Assembly (NCBI GenBank): GCA_021648185.1
Contig: JAKITH010000036.1
Span: 1 to 9,194, forward strand
Direction: 5' to 3'
Origin: Thiomicrorhabdus sp.
GTDB taxonomy: Bacteria > Pseudomonadota > Gammaproteobacteria > Thiomicrospirales > Thiomicrospiraceae
DNA: 9,194 nucleotides
Part shown: piece after piece, positions 1 through 6,774 of the stretch
How positions within the stretch are numbered: position 1 is the first letter of the stretch
How the letters are laid out: each line of letters starts with the position of its first letter
Made by a program: the position numbers and the translations under genes
Notes under the pieces: generated by a model
The model's input: only the letters and a program-made list of their open reading frames with translations
Told to the model about the DNA's origin: nothing
Databases searched by the model: none

Positions 1-290
1 GTGTCTCAGAAAAAAAACTGTACCTTACCTATGTTAAAGCCATTCGACTCAACCAAGCACATATGGTATTAACCTACTTTAAAACCCCACAGTCGACCCC
101 TCTCGTTTTAGACAACATTAATAAAAAAATCTTAAAGGCAACCAAACGTAACGATTTAGTACCCGTATACAGTTTTAACGGAGATGGACTTTGGCTCGCG
201 AAACAACGAGGTAAAGGACGCCCCGTCTCCGGTGGCACCACAAAGCTAAAAGCTTGGAATAATCTATTAGAACGGCTTAAAATCCAGTAA
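1..290 (+). CDS. lapG: LapG-type periplasmic cysteine protease, C-terminal part (5' truncated by window)
   Basis: This is the C-terminal 95 residues of a bacterial transglutaminase-like cysteine protease (BTLCP, LapG family). The reading frame is open from base 3 to the TAA at 288-290, so the ATG at 63 is an internal Met and not the start. LapG is a periplasmic, calcium-dependent protease that clips the N-terminus of a LapA-type adhesin and releases it from the cell surface. Two of the three catalytic residues are visible: His (fragment residue 20, in AHMVLTY) and Asp (residue 37, in PLVLDN). They lie 17 residues apart, as the His172/Asp189 pair does in Pseudomonas LapG. The family-typical segment DLVPVYSFNGDGLWLAKQRG follows. 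The catalytic Cys and its flanking calcium ligands lie upstream of the window. lapD starts 45 bp downstream, consistent with co-transcription of protease and its inhibitor-receptor. Confidence 0.9.
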   Translation, partial: VSEKKLYLTYVKAIRLNQAHMVLTYFKTPQSTPLVLDNINKKILKATKRNDLVPVYSFNGDGLWLAKQRGKGRPVSGGTTKLKAWNNLLERLKIQ

Positions 291-320
291 GATTGAATTT
301 AAATGCAGAATAAACGCTCC

Positions 321-326
321 AAAGGA
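321..326 (+). promoter_or_regulatory. Ribosome binding site that decides the lapD start
   Basis: AAAGGA lies 9 nt before the ATG at 336. No purine-rich site precedes the in-frame ATG at 303, whose upstream sequence is GATTGAATTTAA. The protein from 336 begins MSLNKQ, the usual beginning of LapD proteins. Confidence 0.65.
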
Positions 327-335
327 CAAAACATC

Positions 336-2288
336 ATGAGTTTAAATAAACAAATGGTACTTTTTATCGCTTCATTGCTAATGATCCTATTGATTGGTAC
401 GTTTGGCTTAAACCTAAGCAACACCAAAAGCTTTTTGCAAGAACAACTTCGCTCACATGCACAAGATACCGCAACCTCTCTTGGACTCTCTCTCAGCTCT
501 ATTCAAGATCCAAATGATCTACCTAGCATGGAAACCATGATTAATGCGGTATTTGATCGAGGTTACTACAACAGCATTACACTCAAAAACACCGAAGGCG
601 AACTGCTTTACCAACGAAAAAACACCCAAGAGATGGAAGACGTTCCTAATTTCTTTATCCATGCTATTAAGCTGTCCGCTCCCACTGAAAAAGCACTAGT
701 ACAATCGGGCTGGATTCCTATTGGAACCCTAAGCGTCACCAGCCATACGGGTTATGCTTACATTGAATTATGGAACTCCGTCTTAACCCTATTAACCTGG
801 TTTTCATTCGCCGCTCTCCTCTCCATACTCCTTATTATTTATGCCCTTAAAATCATGCTCTCACCACTGAAAAAAATGGAAGAACAAGCGCAAGCCATTG
901 TCAAAAAAGAGTACTTAATTCAGGAACCACTGCCTAAAACAAAGGAATTTCGTGAAGTTGTTTCCGCAATGAACGCCATGGTATCCAAACTTAAAATGGT
1001 GTTTGAACGCGATGCCAATACGGCAGAAAAACTCCAAAAAATGGCCTTCCAAGATTCGGTTACCGAACTCCATAACCGTCGCCATTTTGAGATGTTATTA
1101 GACAGCTTATTAGACCCAACTGAAGACGCAATTCCTGGAACCATTTGCCTCTTACGCATACAAAACCTCAAAGCACTTAATGAGCAATACGGTTATATCA
1201 CTGGCGATAAGTTCATAAAATCATTGGCTGAAGTCATGCAGTCCAGTCTACATCACCGTAACAGCATTTTTGCTCGACTAAATGGAACAGAGCTTATCGC
1301 CGTCTTACCCAATTCGAATCCTGAACAAATACACCCTCAAGCAGAGATCATTACAGAGAGCCTGCCTGCCATCCTAAAACAGCTTTCTATTGAAACGTCA
1401 CAAACCAGTGTATCCATTGCTTATATTTGCTATGAACCGGGACAAACACGAAGCACGCTGCTGGCTAACTTAGATTTTGCCATTAGCCAAGCCAATCAAC
1501 TCGGACAAAATAAAACCTATTTTTACAAAACGGAAAAAAATAATCGTCCCTCACACCTTGCATGGGATAAAAAACTGGATCAAGCATTTTTTGAAGATCG
1601 TTTCGTGCTCTTCCAACAAAACTCTTATGATCACAATCGTGACATTCACGATCAAGAAGTGTTGATTCGTTTAACCGACTTTGATGGCATCATTCGCTCT
1701 GCTGGCTACTTTATGCCAGCCATTGAGCAACTCAACCGAATCGAAGAGATTGATAAATGGGTGATACAACAAGTTTTGCAATTTTTACAACACCCCTCTC
1801 GTCACCCGATTGCCGTAAACCTATCCAAATCGGTTTTAGAGAACCCTTTATTTAAAAAATGGCTTATCAAGACATTGACCACATCAAAAGCACACCTTTC
1901 AAGCCTCTCATTTGAGCTCTCTGAGAGACTCATTCTTGATGAAAAAGGAACCGCTTGGCCACTAATTGAAGAGCTGAAACAGCTGGGAATCGGTTTTGGA
2001 ATTGACCATTTTGGCAGTGCATTAGCCAATATAAGCTATCTTCAAACCATACGACCCAATTACATAAAATTAGACCCCTCATTCAGTAAAACCATCACCA
2101 TGGATGAACAAACTAAAAACTATGTGACAAGCTTATGCGAACTTGCGACCAGTTTAGATATTAATATTATTGCCACGGCAATTGAAAACCAAGAACAACA
2201 GAAGGCCTTTGCCGAGTTAGGTACCGGGTATTTCCAAGGTTACTATTATGGCGCCCCTTCTGCTTTAACGCATAAAAGCATTCTATAA
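336..2288 (+). CDS. lapD: LapD-type c-di-GMP receptor, degenerate GGDEF-EAL membrane protein
   Basis: Inner-membrane receptor of 650 residues that senses cytoplasmic c-di-GMP and, when bound, sequesters LapG in the periplasm. Order: TM1 (about 7-27), periplasmic LapD/MoxY-type domain (28-145) with a GW-P segment around W126 (matching W125 of Pseudomonas LapD, needed to bind LapG), TM2 (about 150-172), HAMP (about 173-225), GGDEF-like domain (235-400), EAL-like domain (about 410-645). Both output domains look catalytically dead. The GGDEF motif reads NGTEL (315-319) and the RxxD I-site is absent. In the EAL domain the signature is EVL (441-443), DDFG is DHFG (557-560) and the AEGVE-type motif is ATAIE (613-617). 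Retained are VNLS (494-497), ELSE (527-530) and IKLD (577-580), so ligand binding without hydrolysis is expected. The start at 336 is chosen over 303 on ribosome site and family N-terminus. It sits between lapG and lapB. Confidence 0.93.
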   Translation: MSLNKQMVLFIASLLMILLIGTFGLNLSNTKSFLQEQLRSHAQDTATSLGLSLSSIQDPNDLPSMETMINAVFDRGYYNSITLKNTEGELLYQRKNTQEMEDVPNFFIHAIKLSAPTEKALVQSGWIPIGTLSVTSHTGYAYIELWNSVLTLLTWFSFAALLSILLIIYALKIMLSPLKKMEEQAQAIVKKEYLIQEPLPKTKEFREVVSAMNAMVSKLKMVFERDANTAEKLQKMAFQDSVTELHNRRHFEMLLDSLLDPTEDAIPGTICLLRIQNLKALNEQYGYITGDKFIKSLAEVMQSSLHHRNSIFARLNGTELIAVLPNSNPEQIHPQAEIITESLPAILKQLSIETSQTSVSIAYICYEPGQTRSTLLANLDFAISQANQLGQNKTYFYKTEKNNRPSHLAWDKKLDQAFFEDRFVLFQQNSYDHNRDIHDQEVLIRLTDFDGIIRSAGYFMPAIEQLNRIEEIDKWVIQQVLQFLQHPSRHPIAVNLSKSVLENPLFKKWLIKTLTTSKAHLSSLSFELSERLILDEKGTAWPLIEELKQLGIGFGIDHFGSALANISYLQTIRPNYIKLDPSFSKTITMDEQTKNYVTSLCELATSLDINIIATAIENQEQQKAFAELGTGYFQGYYYGAPSALTHKSIL

Positions 2289-2334
2289 TAACGGTTCAGC
2301 TTTACGCCAAATAATACCAAAGACAATAGGCCAT

Positions 2335-4590
2335 ATGGAATCGATAAAAAAGACAACACCAACGCAATCTAAGATTACATCACAGGGCTCTCAAGATAAC
2401 GTAACGCCGTCCGACGCGTCCAATGTCTGCTCCACGGAGGAGCTCTATCAACAACCACAACATGCAGAACTTCACAGCCCATTATTAGACTGCTTGGTTA
2501 TCTATACAAAATTAAACCGCCAACCCTTCTCTAAAGAAGCCTTAATTGCAGGCCTTCCGATTGAAGAGAGCTGCATTCCTCCTGAAATTTTTATTCGCGC
2601 CGCTGAACGTGCGAATCTCATTGCCAGTTTTAAAGAGCGTCCCCTACAAAACATCTCTAATCTAGTGCTTCCTTGCATTCTGGTGCTGAAAAAAAATCAA
2701 GCCTGTATTTTAGAGCACCTCGATTTAGATGCGGGAACAGCCAGAATCATTCTACCAGAAGCCAAAGAGGGTTCCCTCACGATTGACTTGGCAAAACTGG
2801 AAGACGACTATACTGGCTATACGATTTATCTCACCGTTAAAATGCGTCATGAAAGAAAGACCGAAAACTTACTTGGATTTCAAGATGGACACTGGTTTTG
2901 GAGTACCCTATGGGCTTCAAAGTCCATCTACCGAGATGTATTAATTGCCTCCATCGTCATCAATATATTTGTCTTAGCCACCCCTCTTTTTGTCATGAAT
3001 GTCTATGATCGCATCGTACCCAACAATGCAATCGAATCGTTATGGGTACTCGCCATTGGGGTCAGTGTCATTTATCTATTTGATGTCTTACTCAAGTATT
3101 TGCGCTCCTATTTTTTAGAGGTGGCTGGCAAAAAAAGTGATGTCATTATGTCAGGCAAAATATTTGAACAAACCCTTGGTTTAACCATGGCCAATCGCAA
3201 TGGTTCAATTGGGGCATTTGCCAATACCCTTCGAGAGTTTGATAGCATCCGTAACTTCTTTACCTCGGGTACCATTGCATCACTGGTCGACTTACCCTTT
3301 ACGATTATTTTTTTATTAGTGATCTTTTACATCGCAGGGCTCATTGTTTTGGTGCCTCTCACGATTATCATCATTATCATGCTCTATAGCATTCTATTAA
3401 AGAACCCTATTCAGCGTAGTATTGAAGCCACCTATCAAGCCAATAGTCAAAAAAATGCGGTGCTTATTGAAACACTTACCGCCATGGAAACCATTAAATC
3501 AATGGGGGTTGAAGCGCGTTCTCAATGGAAATGGGAGCAAGCAATTGGCGAAATTGCTCAAGCCAGCCTACGCTCAAAAATGTTACAAAGTTCCATTGGA
3601 AGAATGACTGGGTTTATGCAACAAATCAGTACCGTAGCGATTGTATTAACGGGTGTTTACTTTATTACCGAAGGCAATTTAACCATGGGCGGACTAATCG
3701 CCACCGTTATGCTCAGCCAACGAGCCATCGGCCCAATGGGGCAATTTGCCAATCTCACCTCCTCCTATGCTCAAACCAAAACCGCTTTAGAATCGTTAAA
3801 TGAATTAATGGAAAAAGAGGTTGAAAGACCTGCAACAAAACGCTTTATTCAACATCCGTACATTGAAGGACGTATTGAATTTAATAACGTAAGTTTTACT
3901 TACCCTGGTGAAACCAAGCAAGCACTTAATCATATTAACTTCATTATAGAGCCTGGTGAAAAGGTAGCGATTATCGGCCGTATTGGCTCAGGAAAATCCA
4001 CCATTGAAAAACTTATTTTAGGCTTCTATCAAATTGATGAAGGCGCCATTCTAATTGATGGAATTGATATTTCTCAACTGGATCCTGCAGAATTAAGACG
4101 CAATATTAACTACGTTCCACAAGACATCACCCTCTTTAGCGGTGATGTACGTGACAACATCTCCTATAAAGCACCTTACATTGATGACAGTGAAATACTA
4201 AGAGCCGCCAAACTCGCCGGCGTGGATGATTTTATCAAACAACACCCCTCGGGCTATAGCCTGAAAGTAGACGAGGGAGGAAAATCCTTATCAGGAGGGC
4301 AACGACAAAGTATTGCGGTCGCTCGAGCATTGCTGCTTGACTCTCCTATTTACCTGTTTGATGAGCCCACCAATGCGATGGACGCGAAAACGGAGCAGAT
4401 CATGATTGACCGTCTTAAAAAAGGAACCTTAAACAGCACAACCTTATTGGTCACGCACAAAATGAGCTTATTGCAATTAGTGGATCGCTTGATGGTCATG
4501 GACAATGGAAAAATGATCGCTGATGGCCCCAAACAAACCGTTCTCGACGCCCTTAAAACGGGTAAAATTAGTAAAAAGAAACCCTCATGA
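2335..4590 (+). CDS. lapB: Type I secretion ABC transporter, LapB/LssB type, with degenerate C39-like domain
   Basis: Inner-membrane ATPase of a type I secretion system, 751 residues, expected to export a large RTX adhesin with LapC and LapE. After a Thr/Ser/Gln-rich N-terminal tail (1-45) comes a C39-peptidase-like domain (about 46-175). Cys53 (LLDCL) is present, but the catalytic His position is Ala123 (NQACIL) and the Asp position is Leu140 (IILPE), so it should not cleave leader peptides. The membrane domain spans about 200-480. The nucleotide-binding domain (about 505-745) is complete: Walker A GRIGSGKST (548-556, Lys554), Q-loop Gln596, signature LSGGQ (652-656), Walker B IYLFD (672-676) with Glu677, and H-loop His708. 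Length and order match the LssB family of transporters. The start has a weak ATAGG ribosome site close by. The stop overlaps the lapC start (ATGA), indicating translational coupling. Confidence 0.93.
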   Translation: MESIKKTTPTQSKITSQGSQDNVTPSDASNVCSTEELYQQPQHAELHSPLLDCLVIYTKLNRQPFSKEALIAGLPIEESCIPPEIFIRAAERANLIASFKERPLQNISNLVLPCILVLKKNQACILEHLDLDAGTARIILPEAKEGSLTIDLAKLEDDYTGYTIYLTVKMRHERKTENLLGFQDGHWFWSTLWASKSIYRDVLIASIVINIFVLATPLFVMNVYDRIVPNNAIESLWVLAIGVSVIYLFDVLLKYLRSYFLEVAGKKSDVIMSGKIFEQTLGLTMANRNGSIGAFANTLREFDSIRNFFTSGTIASLVDLPFTIIFLLVIFYIAGLIVLVPLTIIIIIMLYSILLKNPIQRSIEATYQANSQKNAVLIETLTAMETIKSMGVEARSQWKWEQAIGEIAQASLRSKMLQSSIGRMTGFMQQISTVAIVLTGVYFITEGNLTMGGLIATVMLSQRAIGPMGQFANLTSSYAQTKTALESLNELMEKEVERPATKRFIQHPYIEGRIEFNNVSFTYPGETKQALNHINFIIEPGEKVAIIGRIGSGKSTIEKLILGFYQIDEGAILIDGIDISQLDPAELRRNINYVPQDITLFSGDVRDNISYKAPYIDDSEILRAAKLAGVDDFIKQHPSGYSLKVDEGGKSLSGGQRQSIAVARALLLDSPIYLFDEPTNAMDAKTEQIMIDRLKKGTLNSTTLLVTHKMSLLQLVDRLMVMDNGKMIADGPKQTVLDALKTGKISKKKPS

Positions 4591-6008
4591 CAACACCAGA
4601 TAAGCAACCAGATCCTCAAAGTACCTCAACACAAGCCGACTCGAATGCATTAACAAAAGAGCAAGAGCACGCAGCGCAACAAAAAGAAAAAATTATTGCA
4701 CAAGATATTGAGTTCATGTCGAGTCTAAGCCAAGCAGCACTTGAAAAGCCTACGGTACGATCACAATGGCTGGTATGGATTATTTTATTCGTCGTAATTT
4801 GGCTCATCACTTGGGCAAACTATGCTGAACTGGATAAAATTGTGCGTGGCGAAGGAAAAGTCGTTCCTTCTACCAAGATTCAAGTCATTCAAAACTTAGA
4901 AGGAGGGATCGTTGAAGAGATTTTTGTGCGAACAGGGGGTCATGTCACAAAAGGTCAAATTTTAATGAAGCTGGATAACACACAATTTTCCAGCTCTTTT
5001 GATGAAAGCGAAGTCAAGGAAGCCCAGCTTACCGCTCGCGCGCAACGATTAAAGGCTGAAGCTTTTAATAAACCCTTTAAACCCCATAAAATATCCCACG
5101 ACAGCAGAATACAAGCATTGTACGATCGTGAACACCGACTATACAAGTCAAGGGCCAGACAGCACAAAACCAATGACTCCATCATTGTTGAGCAAATTGA
5201 ACAAAAAAAGCTCGAACTCCGTGAGGCAACCAATCAACTCATCCAATTAAAGCGAACCCTTCAGCTGTTACAACAAGAAATTGACTTAACGGAGCCTTTG
5301 GTAAACCAAGGCATTGCCTCGCACGTAGATTTACTCAAGCTGCAACGAGAAGAGAATGAAGCCTACTCTAAATTAAAATCTGTCGAATTCTCAATACCAA
5401 AACTTCGATCCGTGATCACCGAGTTTCGCTCAAAGCGCATCGAAGCACAAGAAAACTTTATGAATGAAGCGCACGAAGAACTCAATCAAGTACTGGCAGA
5501 GATCAGCCAAATTGAAAAGTCCAAAACCGCACTGGCCGATCGCGTCACTCGAACCGAAATTAAATCCCCTGTGAGTGGAGTCATCAAACAACTTTTTGTC
5601 AATACCATTGGCGGTGTTATACAGCCCGGAAGTGATATTATCGAAATTGTCCCTGAAAATGATACCTTAGTCCTTGAAACCAAAATATTACCCGCCGACA
5701 TCGGTTTTATTTACAACGGACTGACAGCAAAAGTTAAATTTACCGCCTATGACTTTTCTATTTACGGTGGACTGGATGGTGTCGTCACTCAAATATCGGC
5801 TGATACCATCACCGATGAAGAGGGGAATAGTTTTTATATTGCTCGAATCAAAACCAATGAAAATCACCTAGGAACAAAAGAAAAGCCCTTATACCTACTT
5901 CCTGGAATGACCGCAAGTGTTGATATTATCGTCGGAAAACACACTCTACTAGACTATTTATTAAAACCCATTATCAAAGCAAAAGACCAAGCCTTAAGAG
6001 AGTCATAA
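4587..6008 (+). CDS. lapC: HlyD-family membrane fusion protein of type I secretion (LapC)
   Basis: Periplasmic adaptor of 473 residues linking the LapB ATPase to the outer-membrane channel. It has a charged, Gln-rich cytoplasmic N-terminus (1-58), one transmembrane helix (about 61-77), a first lipoyl half (about 96-132, with QNLEGGIVEEIFV), a long alpha-helical hairpin (about 140-325) including LVNQGIASHVDLLKLQRE, a second lipoyl half (about 325-360, SPVSGVIKQL) and a beta-barrel/membrane-proximal region to the end. The C-terminal stretch LLPGMTASVDIIVGK followed by hydrophobic residues fits the HlyD family secretion signature. The ATG overlaps the lapB stop by 4 bp, so the two proteins are probably made together. 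A 122-bp gap follows before the next gene. Assignment to LapC rather than another HlyD paralogue rests on the neighbouring lapG, lapD and lapB. Confidence 0.92.
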   Translation: MTTPDKQPDPQSTSTQADSNALTKEQEHAAQQKEKIIAQDIEFMSSLSQAALEKPTVRSQWLVWIILFVVIWLITWANYAELDKIVRGEGKVVPSTKIQVIQNLEGGIVEEIFVRTGGHVTKGQILMKLDNTQFSSSFDESEVKEAQLTARAQRLKAEAFNKPFKPHKISHDSRIQALYDREHRLYKSRARQHKTNDSIIVEQIEQKKLELREATNQLIQLKRTLQLLQQEIDLTEPLVNQGIASHVDLLKLQREENEAYSKLKSVEFSIPKLRSVITEFRSKRIEAQENFMNEAHEELNQVLAEISQIEKSKTALADRVTRTEIKSPVSGVIKQLFVNTIGGVIQPGSDIIEIVPENDTLVLETKILPADIGFIYNGLTAKVKFTAYDFSIYGGLDGVVTQISADTITDEEGNSFYIARIKTNENHLGTKEKPLYLLPGMTASVDIIVGKHTLLDYLLKPIIKAKDQALRES

Positions 6009-6030
6009 ATTTAAATGATACCATCAACGT

Positions 6031-6044
6031 TATTATATATAATA
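6031..6044 (+). promoter_or_regulatory. 14-bp AT palindrome containing a perfect -10 hexamer
   Basis: TATTATATATAATA is its own reverse complement. It contains TATAAT (6038-6043), a perfect sigma-70 -10 hexamer, but no convincing -35 box is found 16-18 bp upstream. It could be an operator, a second promoter element, or simply AT-rich spacer DNA in the lapC-luxR gap. Confidence 0.3.
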
Positions 6045-6073
6045 GCCACTTAATACGAACTAAAGCTAGTGTC

Positions 6074-6102
6074 TAGACAATTAACACACTGCTTTATAAG
6101 AT
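6074..6102 (+). promoter_or_regulatory. Possible sigma-70 promoter for luxR-lapE
   Basis: TAGACA (6074-6079, five of six bases of TTGACA) is followed after 17 bp by TAAGAT (6097-6102, four of six of TATAAT). Overlapping alternatives TATAAG (6095-6100) and GATAAT (6100-6105) exist. The site lies 29 bp before the luxR start in the only gap above 50 bp inside the lap cluster. The -35 box overlaps the 8-bp palindrome GTCTAGAC (6071-6078), which could be an operator. This is read by eye only. Confidence 0.35.
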
Positions 6103-6130
6103 AATTTATCACCATAAGCCAAGGCTAAAG

Positions 6131-6733
6131 ATGCACATGAAACGCCCCTTAATTTTCATACAAAACCCAAACGCCCTAAAAAACTGGCTTACCGCCTGTG
6201 GTTCTGATGCAAAAATTCTTTACGACCTCGACACATTAAGTCAAAAGTTTACCCCTTCCAATGTCATTTTACTTGTGCATTTGTCTGACAAAGTCAATCA
6301 AGAAAAAATTACACACCTTTGCCAACAAAATCTTGATGTCTTGGCCTTTAGTGACAAACCTTCTACAACGGAAGGAATACAACTCTTTAAAAAAGGCATC
6401 AAGGGTTACCTGAACACGCATGCTTCTGCGGATCGAATTCAACAAGCTCTCTCCACCATTAACTCTGGTAGCATCTGGTTAGGTTCCGCAATCATGCAAG
6501 CCATGATTGGTCAAGTTGGGCTGTCTCCTATTAAAAATAGTGATTGGAAAAAACAGCTTACGCCTAGAGAAACCCAAGTTGTTGAACAGGTACTCAATAA
6601 AAAAAGTAACCAAGAAATAGCCGATGCACTCAACATTACAGAACGTACGGTAAAGTCCCATTTGCACAATGTTTTTGAAAAACTTCAAGTTTCTGACCGA
6701 TTAGCCTTGGCTTTAAAGATTCACAACTGGTAG
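6131..6733 (+). CDS. LuxR-family transcription regulator with a phosphorylation-deficient pseudo-receiver
   Basis: DNA-binding regulator of 200 residues. The C-terminal LuxR/NarL-type helix-turn-helix (about 143-197) is intact: LTPRETQVVEQVL, then NQEIADALNITERTVKSHL. The N-terminal part (about 4-125) folds like a receiver by pattern, but lacks the phosphorylation residues: the acidic pair after strand 1 is replaced (IFIQNPN), the phospho-acceptor Asp position is His50 (VILLVHLSD), and the conserved Lys after strand 5 is missing (GYLNTH). It should therefore act without phosphorylation, as VpsT and CsgD do. The VpsT-type c-di-GMP motif W[FLM][TS]R is only partly matched: WLGS at 116-119. AAGG at 6121-6124 favours the ATG at 6131 over 6137. 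Lying between lapC and lapE, it probably regulates this locus or the unseen adhesin gene; its target and ligand are not shown by the sequence. Confidence 0.85.
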   Translation: MHMKRPLIFIQNPNALKNWLTACGSDAKILYDLDTLSQKFTPSNVILLVHLSDKVNQEKITHLCQQNLDVLAFSDKPSTTEGIQLFKKGIKGYLNTHASADRIQQALSTINSGSIWLGSAIMQAMIGQVGLSPIKNSDWKKQLTPRETQVVEQVLNKKSNQEIADALNITERTVKSHLHNVFEKLQVSDRLALALKIHNW

Positions 6734-6774
6734 AATACCGATAATTACCTACTACATAAAAAGAAGCTTTACCT

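Noticed and set aside
63..290. A free-standing 75-residue small protein starting at the ATG at 63
   Set aside because: The frame is open to the window edge and the residues before the Met (LYLTYVKAIRLNQAH) continue the LapG family pattern, including the catalytic His just before that Met.
920..1171. Minus-strand ORFs inside the lap genes (for example 920-1171, 4955-5233, 7229-7441)
   Set aside because: They lie antisense within clearly real genes, have no recognisable protein pattern and no ribosome site of note; they are shadows.
2335..4590. LapB as a bacteriocin-type exporter that cleaves double-glycine leaders
   Set aside because: The C39-like domain lacks the His and Asp of the triad, and the neighbours lapG and lapD point to adhesin export.
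6122..6733. LuxR protein as a canonical c-di-GMP-binding VpsT/CsgD orthologue
   Set aside because: The W[FLM][TS]R motif is not intact (WLGS at 116-119, with Gly and Ser in place of Ser/Thr and Arg), so orthology or binding cannot be claimed from sequence.
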